Position numbers and translations under genes: made by a program. The notes below the pieces were generated by a model. That model searched no databases and was not told the origin of the DNA. It worked only from the letters and a program-made list of their open reading frames with translations. DNA of 33,091 nt from JAAAPF01 sp964481035. Its GTDB lineage: Bacteria > Pseudomonadota > Alphaproteobacteria > Geminicoccales > Geminicoccaceae. Positions 17,180 through 25,122 of the stretch are shown here, in pieces (position 1 is the stretch's first letter; each line of letters begins with the position of its first letter). The stretch lies in contig CAYZSE010000014.1 in assembly GCA_964481035.1 (NCBI GenBank), positions 1 to 33,091 of the forward strand. Reading direction: 5' to 3'.

Positions 17180-17746
17180 ATGCGTATAGCAGGAAATCAA
17201 GTTATTTCGCGTTCTACTGAGCGCGCAAGTCGCACACTGATGCTGACCGCGTCGCTTGTCATCATCATAGATGTAAAAAAGATTGTCTTGACCGATATGC
17301 AGCCGTTTGGCTTGCACTTAGATGCAAGTGTATACGAGATTGTAACTCTTGCTCTATTGCTATATGGAATGATATCCCTTTTAATTTGCTGGCTTGGCGA
17401 TTTTGTTTCGTATTTTAAATGGGCTGAGGAAAATGTTACGATACAAACGTTGGGTGATGGAGTGATGTTTAAAGCATACGGCCAATATATGAAAGAGTCT
17501 GCAGAGACTGTTGTTGAAAAATTAAGATCGATAGCAGATTCCTCTTCTTTTTCAAAGAAGGATTGGGAAGATGTAGAAGCAAAAATTAACGAATTTTTGA
17601 GAAAATATAAAAAAACATCAAGAGATTTTCGAGCCTTAGATATTATGTCAAAGCTTTATATCGTCGGTTTGCATTTTGTTATTCCAATGCTGACAGCATG
17701 TCTTGCCTTGGTCTTGACCTTCGATCTGGTCGTGTGGCGGGCGTGA
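17180..17746 (+). CDS. Unrecognised AT-rich three-helix membrane protein
   Basis: I do not recognise this 188-residue protein. Visible parts: a short hydrophobic stretch at residues 19-30 (TLMLTASLVIII) followed by DVKK and LTDMQPFGLHLD; a strong helix at about 51-76; a charged, soluble middle of about 75 residues (82-155) rich in lysine and glutamate, with KKDWEDVEAKINEFLRKYKK likely helical; and a final helix at about 156-183. GC is about 35% over 17341-17640 by hand count, with TTA leucine codons, against roughly 70% in its neighbours, so it is probably acquired. The last 12 codons return to high GC. The ATG at 17180 lacks a Shine-Dalgarno; the ATG at 17239 (residue 21) is an alternative. 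It separates dnaE from rpsB, which are otherwise neighbours in related genomes. An in-frame TAA at 17171 bars an earlier start. Confidence 0.75.
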   Translation: MRIAGNQVISRSTERASRTLMLTASLVIIIDVKKIVLTDMQPFGLHLDASVYEIVTLALLLYGMISLLICWLGDFVSYFKWAEENVTIQTLGDGVMFKAYGQYMKESAETVVEKLRSIADSSSFSKKDWEDVEAKINEFLRKYKKTSRDFRALDIMSKLYIVGLHFVIPMLTACLALVLTFDLVVWRA

Positions 17747-18028
17747 TTGCCGAGAAAGCGGCTCTTCGAGCACTTCCGTCACCTTTGAGCGTAGCCTTTT
17801 GACGCGAGTGTGACGTACGGGTTTGCAGGTCTTGGTGGCCAACCCGCGTTGGAACAAGGGTTCGACGCTTCAGCCGCCGGCGAAGCTTGCGTTCGGCGAG
17901 CGGGACGACTACAAGCCGGCGCATCCCGCACGCGAGCACAGCGGTCCCAGGATCGTGTCCGGTGCCCCGAGCGAGCCATCGCTTCGGGGCCGATGCTCGC
18001 GGAGGCTCAACCGGACCTGGACGACGAC
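17747..18028. other. Intergenic region and rpsB leader
   Basis: This 282-bp stretch is GC-rich again from its beginning and shows no convincing gene. The rpsB frame stays open back to 17810, but the extra residues do not resemble S2. It should contain the rpsB promoter and leader. A strong hairpin lies at 17964-17990. A TTGACG at 17799-17804 lacks a credible -10 box at the right distance. Confidence 0.6.
17964..17990 (+). other. Strong hairpin in the rpsB leader
   Basis: GCCCCGAGCGA (17964-17974) pairs with TCGCTTCGGGGC (17979-17990) around a GCCA tetraloop, giving eleven pairs with one bulged base. It ends 38 bp before the rpsB ATG. S2 represses its own operon in several bacteria through leader RNA, so this is a candidate regulatory structure; no T tract follows, which argues against a simple terminator. 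Confidence 0.5.
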
Positions 18029-18898
<870 letters not shown>

Positions 18899-18933
18899 GC
18901 CGCGGCGGTGTCGCCGAGCCTTTTGGAGGAACG

Positions 18934-19860
18934 ATGGCTGAGATTTCCGCCGCCCTCGTGAAGCAGCTTCGCGAGAAGACCGGCGCGGGCATGATGGACT
19001 GCAAGAAGGCGCTCGCCGAGACCGCCGGCGACGTCGAGGCGGCGTCCGACTGGCTGCGCAAGAAGGGCCTCGCGGCCGCCGCCAAGAAGGCAGGCAGGAC
19101 GACCGCCGAGGGCCTCGTCGCGATGGTCGCGGCCGGGCGCACGGGGGCCCTGATCGAGATCAACAGCGAGACCGACTTCGTCGCGCGCAACGAGAACTTC
19201 CAGGCGATGGTGCGGGCGGTCGCCGAGGTGGCGCCGGCCGCGGGCGGCGACCTCGAGGCGCTCAAGGGCCTCACCCTGGCGAGCGGCCGGACGGTCGCCG
19301 AGGAGATCGCCGACGCGATCGGCGTGATCGGCGAGAACATGACGCTGCGGCGCACGGCCGTGCTGTCCGTCAGCGAAGGCGTCGTCGGCGGCTACGTGCA
19401 CGCCCAGGTCGCGCCCGGGCTCGGCAAGATCGGCGTCGTCGTGGGCGTGCAGTCACCGTCCGCCGAGACGGTGCGGCTGGGGGAGGTGGCCAAGCAGATC
19501 GCGATGCACGTGGCCGCTGCCTCGCCGCAGTCGGTGGCGGTCGACGACCTCGATCCGGCGCTCGTGGAGCGTGAACGAGCCATCCTCTCCGACCAGGCGC
19601 TCGCCAGCGGCAAACCCGCCAATATCGTCGAGAAGATGGTCGATGGCCGGATCCGCAAGTTCTACGAGGAGGTCGTGCTCCTCGAGCAGGTCTTCGTCGT
19701 CGATACCGACAAGAAGGTGAAGGACGTGGTCGCCGCCGCCGCCGCCGAGCTCGGCGTGCCCGTGGAGATCGCCGGCTTCGTCAAGTTCGTTCTCGGCGAG
19801 GGCATCGAGAAGGAGGCGTCCGACCTCGCCGCCGAGGTCGCACAACTTGCCGGCGGTTGA
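18934..19860 (+). CDS. tsf: Elongation factor Ts
   Basis: Guanine-nucleotide exchange factor that regenerates EF-Tu-GTP. The 308-residue protein begins MAEISAALVKQLREKTGAGM with the EF-Tu-binding UBA-like domain and has the conserved TDFVARN motif (residues 80-86) that inserts near the EF-Tu magnesium site, followed by the core domain with GKIGVVVGV and IAMHVAAASP. A clear Shine-Dalgarno TTGGAGGA lies just before the ATG at 18934. A GC hairpin at 19892-19910 separates it from pyrH. Confidence 0.97.
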   Translation: MAEISAALVKQLREKTGAGMMDCKKALAETAGDVEAASDWLRKKGLAAAAKKAGRTTAEGLVAMVAAGRTGALIEINSETDFVARNENFQAMVRAVAEVAPAAGGDLEALKGLTLASGRTVAEEIADAIGVIGENMTLRRTAVLSVSEGVVGGYVHAQVAPGLGKIGVVVGVQSPSAETVRLGEVAKQIAMHVAAASPQSVAVDDLDPALVERERAILSDQALASGKPANIVEKMVDGRIRKFYEEVVLLEQVFVVDTDKKVKDVVAAAAAELGVPVEIAGFVKFVLGEGIEKEASDLAAEVAQLAGG

Positions 19861-19891
19861 GCACCTGGCGTACACAACTCTGGGCATGCGT

Positions 19892-19910
19892 GCGGGGACC
19901 GGCTCCCCGC
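19892..19910 (+). other. Hairpin between tsf and pyrH
   Basis: GCGGGGA (19892-19898) and TCCCCGC (19904-19910) form a perfect 7-bp stem with loop CCGGC; two GU pairs can extend it. It lies 31 bp after the tsf stop. Without a T tract it is not a typical intrinsic terminator, but it could stabilise the 3' end of rpsB-tsf mRNA or lower read-through into pyrH. Confidence 0.4.
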
Positions 19911-19938
19911 GTCGCTCGCACCTGCCGAGGTGAGCGTG

Positions 19939-20685
19939 ATGAGTGACGTCGGGCGGCCGCTTTATCGGCGCGTTCTCCTCAAGATGTCGGGCGAAGCCCT
20001 GATGGGGGAGCGCGGCTTCGGCCATGATCCGCGGTTTCTCAGATGCCTCGCCGACGAGGTGACCGGCGTGCACGCGATGGGCGTTCAGCAGTGCCTGGTG
20101 ATCGGCGGCGGCAACATGCTGCGCGGCTCGGCGGCCGTCGCGGCGGCGGGCATCGAGCGCGCGACGGCCGATTACATGGGGATGCTGGCCACGGTCATCA
20201 ACGCGCTGGCGGTGCAGAGCGTGATCGAGCGGGCCGGGCTGCCGACCCGGGTCATGTCCGCGATCCCCATGGCGGCCGTCTGCGAGCCGTACATTCGGCG
20301 GCGGGCGATTCGGCACATGGAGAAAGGCCGCGTGGTGATCTTCGCGGGCGGCACCGGCAACCCGTTCTTCACCACCGACACCGCAGCGGCGCTGCGCGCT
20401 TCGGAGATGGGCTGCGACGTCATCTTGAAGGGCACGCAGGTCGACGGCGTCTACACCGCCGACCCCAAGTGCGAGCCGGACGCCCGGCGCTACGACCGCC
20501 TGAGCTACTTGCGGGTGCTCGCCGACGACCTCAAGGTCATGGACGCCTCGGCGATCTCGCTGGCGCGGGAAAACCGTATTCCCATCATCGTCTTCTCGGT
20601 GCAAAGCGAGGGGGCCTACGCCCAGGTGATGCAGGGGCTCGGGCCGCACACGATCATCACCGAGGAGGAGGACCGAGCGGCATGA
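19939..20685 (+). CDS. pyrH: Uridylate kinase (UMP kinase)
   Basis: Bacterial UMP kinase of the amino-acid-kinase fold, making UDP for nucleotide and envelope precursors. The 248-residue product has RVLLKMSGEALMG near the start, the nucleotide and UMP site GGGNMLRG, GGTGNPFFTTDTAAALRA, and LKGTQVDGVYTADPK. The ATG at 19939 is preferred over GTG codons at 19930 and 19936 because GAGGTGA at 19927-19933 is correctly spaced before it. The stop overlaps the frr ATG (ATGA, 20682-20685). Confidence 0.95.
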   Translation: MSDVGRPLYRRVLLKMSGEALMGERGFGHDPRFLRCLADEVTGVHAMGVQQCLVIGGGNMLRGSAAVAAAGIERATADYMGMLATVINALAVQSVIERAGLPTRVMSAIPMAAVCEPYIRRRAIRHMEKGRVVIFAGGTGNPFFTTDTAAALRASEMGCDVILKGTQVDGVYTADPKCEPDARRYDRLSYLRVLADDLKVMDASAISLARENRIPIIVFSVQSEGAYAQVMQGLGPHTIITEEEDRAA

Positions 20686-21251
20686 GCGACGCTTCGACGG
20701 AGCCCGATCTCGACGATCTGCTGCGGCGCATGGACGGCGCGGTCGCAGCATTCCGGCACGAGATGCTGAGCTTGCGGACCGGTCGCGCGTCGGCGAGCAT
20801 CCTCGAGCCGGTGACGGTCAGCGTCTACGGGAGCGAGATGCCGCTGAACCAGGTGGGCACGATCAACGTCCCGGAGCCGCGCATGATCACCATCGCGGTC
20901 TGGGACAAGGGCAATGCCGGGGCGGTCGACAGGGCCATCCGCAACGCCGGGCTCGGGCTCAACCCCGTCGTCGACGGCACGCTGATCCGTATCCCCATTC
21001 CCGAGCTGACCGAGGAGCGGCGCAAGGAGCTCGTCAAGGTGGCGCATCAGTACGCCGAGCAGGCGCGGGTCGCGGTGCGCAACGTCCGCCGTGGCGGCAT
21101 GGACGACCTCAAGCGGCTGGAGAAGGATGGGCATCTCTCCCAGGACGATCACAAGCTCTTCGCCGACGAGGTGCAGGAGATGACCGATCGGCACATCAAC
21201 CAGATCAACGACCTGCTCGCCGCCAAAGAGAAAGACATTCTCACGGTCTGA
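20682..21251 (+). CDS. frr: Ribosome recycling factor
   Basis: Splits post-termination ribosomes together with EF-G. The protein has 189 residues, near the usual 185. Landmarks are LRTGRASASILEPV, the loop with NVPEPRMITIAVWDKG, GLNPVVDGTLIRIPIPELTEERR and the C-terminal helix with DRHINQINDLLAAKEKDI. The start overlaps the pyrH stop, and uppS begins three bases after its stop. A pyrH-frr pair is nearly universal in bacteria and supports the call. Confidence 0.97.
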   Translation: MSDASTEPDLDDLLRRMDGAVAAFRHEMLSLRTGRASASILEPVTVSVYGSEMPLNQVGTINVPEPRMITIAVWDKGNAGAVDRAIRNAGLGLNPVVDGTLIRIPIPELTEERRKELVKVAHQYAEQARVAVRNVRRGGMDDLKRLEKDGHLSQDDHKLFADEVQEMTDRHINQINDLLAAKEKDILTV

Positions 21252-21254
21252 CGG

Positions 21255-22001
21255 ATGACGAGCCAGCCGGCGCCGCGGGCGCCTCAACCCGACGGCGGCG
21301 GGGTCCTGCCGACCCACGTGGCCATCATCATGGATGGCAATCGCCGCTGGGCACGGACCCGCGGGCGGCCGGCGGTATTCGGGCATCAGCGGGGCGCCGA
21401 CGCCGTGCGCGCGGCGCTGGAGACGGCCCGCGACATGGGCCTGCGCTACCTCACGCTCTACGCCTTCTCGGCCGAGAACTGGAGCCGGCCCGAGCCCGAG
21501 ATTCGCGACCTGATGAACCTGTTGCGGTTCTACCTGCGGCGCGAGCTGGCGACGCTCGTGAAGAACAACGTGCGCCTGCGGCTGATCGGCGACATCGACG
21601 CCTTCGAGGCGGACATCCGCGCCCTCCTCGACGAGGCTCTGGCGGCGACCCGGGCCAACACCGGCACCCTCGTCACCTTCGCCTTGAACTACGGCAGCAG
21701 GCAGGAGATCGCCCGCGTCGCCCGCCGCCTGGCCGACGCGGCCCGACGCGGCGAACTCGATCCCGACGAGATCACGACCGAGGCGTTCGCCCGGGCGCTC
21801 AACGACGGGGTGCCGGATCCCGACCTGCTCATCCGCACCAGCGGCGAGCAGCGCCTGTCGAACTTCATGCTCTGGGAGCTGGCCTATGCCGAGTTCGTCT
21901 TCTGCCCGGTGAGCTGGCCCGATTTCGACCACGCGCAGTTTCGTGCCGCGCTCGACGAGTTCGCCCGACGCGAGCGGCGCTACGGTGCCAGCGGTGGCTG
22001 A
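21255..22001 (+). CDS. uppS: Undecaprenyl (di-trans,poly-cis) diphosphate synthase
   Basis: Condenses isopentenyl diphosphates onto farnesyl diphosphate to make the C55 lipid carrier for peptidoglycan and O-antigen. The 248-residue protein has the catalytic aspartate D27 in IIMDGNRRWARTRG, then TLYAFSAENWSRP, FALNYGSRQEI, PDPDLLIRTSGEQRLSNFM and the final WPDF. The GTG start of cdsA lies inside its last codons. UppS, CdsA and Dxr in a row link isoprenoid supply with lipid carrier and phospholipid synthesis. Confidence 0.96.
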   Translation: MTSQPAPRAPQPDGGGVLPTHVAIIMDGNRRWARTRGRPAVFGHQRGADAVRAALETARDMGLRYLTLYAFSAENWSRPEPEIRDLMNLLRFYLRRELATLVKNNVRLRLIGDIDAFEADIRALLDEALAATRANTGTLVTFALNYGSRQEIARVARRLADAARRGELDPDEITTEAFARALNDGVPDPDLLIRTSGEQRLSNFMLWELAYAEFVFCPVSWPDFDHAQFRAALDEFARRERRYGASGG

Positions 22002-22803
22002 GGCGACCTCGCGCGAGCTACTCCAGCGTGTCGTGTCGGCCTTGTTGCTGGCGGTCGTCGTCGTCGCCGACGCGGTCGCCGGCGGGTGGAGCTTCTCGAC
22101 GCTGGTCGCCGCCTGCGCGGTGGTCATGGCCTACGAATGGGGGCAGCTCGCCGCGCGCCGCCACGGCCGGCCCGAGCTCGCGCTGCTCCTCGCGGTCCCG
22201 GCCGCCGTGGCGGCGATCGCGGGCATCCTCCTGGGCAAGCTGGTGGCCGGCTGGGCCGGCCTCGTCGTCGTCCTGGCGCTGGCGGCGTCGACCTGGTTGG
22301 TGGCGCGCGCCCATCGCTGGCCTGCTGTCTGGGCCGGCTTCGGTGTCCTTTATATCGGCATCGCGCCGGCCATGCTGGTGTGGATGCGCAACGCGACGGA
22401 GGATGGTCTGGTGTTCGTCTTGTTCCTCTTCGCCGTGGTCTGGTCCGCCGACACGCTCGCCTTCTTCGCCGGTCGCGCGATCGGCGGGCCGAAGCTGGCC
22501 CCGCGCTGGAGCCCCAACAAGACCTGGGCCGGCTTCATCGGCGGCATCGTCGGGGCCGCCGCATCGGGCGCGGTGATGGCGTGGGCGTTCGCCTTGCCGT
22601 TCATCGCAGGCGCGGCGCTGCTCGGCGCCGCTCTCGGCGTCGTCGCCCAGGGCGGCGACCTGTTCGAGAGTTGGATCAAGCGGCGCGCCGGGGCCAAGGA
22701 CAGCGGCACCCTCATCCCCGGCCACGGCGGCGTGCTCGACCGGCTCGACGGGCTGATCTTCGCGACGCCGGCGTTCGCAGTCTTCGCGCTGGTCCATCCG
22801 TGA
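21985..22803 (+). CDS. cdsA: Phosphatidate cytidylyltransferase (CdsA)
   Basis: Makes CDP-diacylglycerol from CTP and phosphatidate, the branch point of phospholipid synthesis, in the inner membrane. The product of about 272 residues has roughly eight transmembrane helices. The family region is clear: GGPKLAPRWSPNKTWAGFIGG and then the signature KDSGTLIPGHGGVLDRLDG near the C-terminus. The start is not certain: GTG at 21985 and GTG at 21994 are both in frame and overlap the uppS end; 21985 has a slightly better spaced GAGCGG upstream. The stop overlaps the dxr GTG (GTGA). Confidence 0.93.
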   Translation: MPAVAEATSRELLQRVVSALLLAVVVVADAVAGGWSFSTLVAACAVVMAYEWGQLAARRHGRPELALLLAVPAAVAAIAGILLGKLVAGWAGLVVVLALAASTWLVARAHRWPAVWAGFGVLYIGIAPAMLVWMRNATEDGLVFVLFLFAVVWSADTLAFFAGRAIGGPKLAPRWSPNKTWAGFIGGIVGAAASGAVMAWAFALPFIAGAALLGAALGVVAQGGDLFESWIKRRAGAKDSGTLIPGHGGVLDRLDGLIFATPAFAVFALVHP

Positions 22804-23963
22804 GCCCGCGCCGCCTGTCGATCCTCGGTGCGACCGGCTCCATCGGGCGGAGCACGCTCGACCTGGTCCGGCGGCATCGCGAGCGCTTCGCCGTGCAGGC
22901 GTTGACGGCGCATCGCTCGGTGGAGGCGCTGGCCGAGGCCGTCGAGGCGACGGGTGCCCGCATCGCCGCCATCGCGGATCTCGCGTGCGCGCCGGCGCTG
23001 CGCGATCGTCTCGCCGGCCGCGACGTCGAGGTGCTCGCAGGCCCCGAGGGCGTCCTCGAGGCGGCGCGTGCCCCGGCCGACTGGACCATGGCCGCGATCG
23101 TCGGGGCCACCGGCCTCGCGCCGACGTTGGCGGCGGCCGAGCGCGGCGGCATCCTCGCGCTCGCCAACAAGGAGGCGCTGGTCTGCTCCGGCCCGCTGCT
23201 GCTCCAGGTGGCGGCGCGCGCCGGGACCGAGCTCTTGCCCGTCGACAGCGAGCACAACGCGGTCCATCAGGCGCTGGCCGGCCGGGCCGTCCGCGACCTG
23301 CGCCGTCTCGTGCTGACGGCGTCGGGTGGTCCCTTCCGCGCGACCAGCCTCGAGGAGATGGCGCGGGCGACGCCGGCCCAGGCCGTCGCGCACCCGCGTT
23401 GGTCGATGGGGGCCAAGATTTCGGTCGACAGCGCGACGATGATGAACAAGGGGCTAGAGCTGATCGAGGCGCACCTGCTGTTCGCCGTGCCCGAGCCCAA
23501 GCTCGCGGCGCTGATCCACCCGCAGTCGCTGGTCCACGGCATCGTCGAGTTCACCGACGGCACGCAAGTCGCCACGCTGGGACCGACCGACATGCGGGTG
23601 CCGATCGCCCATACCCTGGCGTGGCCCGAGCGCCTGGACCTCGACGAGCAGCGGCTCAGTCTCGCCGCCTGCGGCACGCTGAGCTTCGAGGCCCCCGACG
23701 AGCAGCGCTTCCCGGCGCTGCGCGTCGCCCGTGACGCCTTGCGGTCGGGCGGCGGCGCCCCCACCATTCTCAATGCGGCGAACGAGGTGGCGGTCGAGGC
23801 GTTCTTGACCGAGCGGCTCGGCTTCCTCGACATCGTCGCGGTGGTCGAGACGACGCTCGAGCGCGTCACCGCCGGCGCGCCCGCCTCGGTGGCGGAGGTC
23901 GTCGCCCTCGACGCCGAAGCGCGATACGTCGCTCGCGCTCTCTGCCGGCGTTCGGCGCCTTGA
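22800..23963 (+). CDS. dxr: 1-deoxy-D-xylulose-5-phosphate reductoisomerase
   Basis: Second enzyme of the MEP pathway; rearranges and reduces DXP to MEP with NADPH. The protein has 387 residues. The NADPH loop GATGSIGRSTLDLV lies at the start, followed by LANKEALVCSG, the metal-binding DSEHNAVHQ, the substrate motif TASGGPFR and WSMGAKISVDSATMMNKGLE. The GTG at 22800 overlaps the cdsA stop and gives exactly the family N-terminus. The rseP gene begins 16 bp later. Confidence 0.95.
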   Translation: MSPRRLSILGATGSIGRSTLDLVRRHRERFAVQALTAHRSVEALAEAVEATGARIAAIADLACAPALRDRLAGRDVEVLAGPEGVLEAARAPADWTMAAIVGATGLAPTLAAAERGGILALANKEALVCSGPLLLQVAARAGTELLPVDSEHNAVHQALAGRAVRDLRRLVLTASGGPFRATSLEEMARATPAQAVAHPRWSMGAKISVDSATMMNKGLELIEAHLLFAVPEPKLAALIHPQSLVHGIVEFTDGTQVATLGPTDMRVPIAHTLAWPERLDLDEQRLSLAACGTLSFEAPDEQRFPALRVARDALRSGGGAPTILNAANEVAVEAFLTERLGFLDIVAVVETTLERVTAGAPASVAEVVALDAEARYVARALCRRSAP

Positions 23964-23979
23964 TGGCGAAAGGAAAGTC

Positions 23980-25077
23980 ATGGAGCTCATCACCGGTCAT
24001 CCCTTGACCGTCGTCGCGTTCTTGATCGTTCTCTCGATCGTCGTGTTCGTCCACGAGTACGGCCACTATTGGGTGGCTCGGCGCAACGGCGTGCACGTCG
24101 AGGCGTTCTCCATCGGCTTCGGCAAGGAGCTGTTCGGCTGGACCGACCGGGTGGGTACGCGCTGGAAGGTCGCGCTGATCCCGCTCGGCGGCTACGTCAA
24201 GATGCGCGGTGACGCCGATGTCGCCAGCGCCACCCATGACGCCGGGACCGCCGGCGCCCCCGACAGCTTCCCGGCGAAGAGCGTCTGGCAGCGCATGGCC
24301 GTCGTCGCCGCCGGGCCGGGCGCCAACTTCGTGTTCGCGATCGTCGCGCTCGCGCTGCTCTTGATGACCGCGGGCCGGCCGGTCCTCTTGCCGGTCGTGG
24401 GCGACGTCCGCCCCGATGGGCCGGCGGCGGCGGCGGGCCTCGAACCGGGCGACCGGATCGCCGCCATAGACGGCCGGCCGCTGGAGACGTTCGCCGAGCT
24501 GCAGGAGGTCGTCGGCGCCGCCGACGGCGACGACCTGCTGGTCACGGTCGCCCGCGGCGACGATGCGTTCGAGGTCGCCCTCACGCCCGTCATGGAGCGC
24601 ATCGGCGAGGGCGAGGACGCGGTCGAGCGGCCGCTCATCGGCATCGTCGCGGCGCCGCCGAGCTTCGAGCGGGTCAGCCCCGTCGTGGCCCCCTTCGAGG
24701 CGACCGCGCAGGTCGGCCGGATGCTCGGCGACATCGTCGCCGCCGTCGGCCAGATCCTGACCGGTCAGCGGAGCGTGGACGAGCTGGGCGGCCCGCTGCG
24801 CATCGCCCAGATCTCCGGCGATGCCGCTCGGGCCGGGCCTGCCGAGTTCGTCTGGCTGATGATCGTGCTGTCGGTCAACCTCGGGCTCATCAACCTGTTT
24901 CCGATCCCGATGCTCGACGGTGGCCATCTCGTGATGTACGGCATCGAGGCGGTGCGGGGCCGGCCCATCGAGGAGCGGGTGCAAGAGGTGGCATTCCGGT
25001 TCGGTCTGGCGCTCGTGCTCGCGCTCATGGTGTTCGTGACCTGGAACGATCTCATGAGCCTCTTGCCGGGAGGCTGA
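23980..25077 (+). CDS. rseP: Site-2 metalloprotease RseP
   Basis: Intramembrane zinc protease that cleaves anti-sigma factors and leftover signal peptides in the inner membrane. The 365-residue product has the zinc motif H25-E26-Y-G-H29 in helix 1, a PDZ domain at about residues 139-205 (GPAAAAGLEPGDRIAAIDG), and the second active-site motif NLFPIPMLDGGHL with D313. Only one PDZ domain is apparent, where E. coli RseP has two; that is common in alphaproteobacteria. Ribosome binding AGGAAAG precedes the ATG. It is next to bamA, the usual partner in the envelope cluster. Confidence 0.95.
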   Translation: MELITGHPLTVVAFLIVLSIVVFVHEYGHYWVARRNGVHVEAFSIGFGKELFGWTDRVGTRWKVALIPLGGYVKMRGDADVASATHDAGTAGAPDSFPAKSVWQRMAVVAAGPGANFVFAIVALALLLMTAGRPVLLPVVGDVRPDGPAAAAGLEPGDRIAAIDGRPLETFAELQEVVGAADGDDLLVTVARGDDAFEVALTPVMERIGEGEDAVERPLIGIVAAPPSFERVSPVVAPFEATAQVGRMLGDIVAAVGQILTGQRSVDELGGPLRIAQISGDAARAGPAEFVWLMIVLSVNLGLINLFPIPMLDGGHLVMYGIEAVRGRPIEERVQEVAFRFGLALVLALMVFVTWNDLMSLLPGG

Positions 25078-25122
25078 GGGCGTCGCCGGCTCGCGTCGCG
25101 TCGAAAGGGAGGAGGCACATCG

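Noticed and set aside
17138..17780. Terminal inverted or direct repeats of a mobile element around the AT-rich gene
   Set aside because: Only weak similarity (GAGAAGCCG near 17146, GAGAAAGCGG near 17752) is seen; no convincing repeat, target duplication, integrase or transposase is present.
17799..17827. TTGACG as the -35 box of an rpsB promoter
   Set aside because: At 17 bp spacing the -10 position reads TTTGCA, matching only two of six bases.
17810..18028. N-terminal extension of S2 from a GTG
   Set aside because: The extra 73 residues are unlike S2, and the region contains the leader hairpin.
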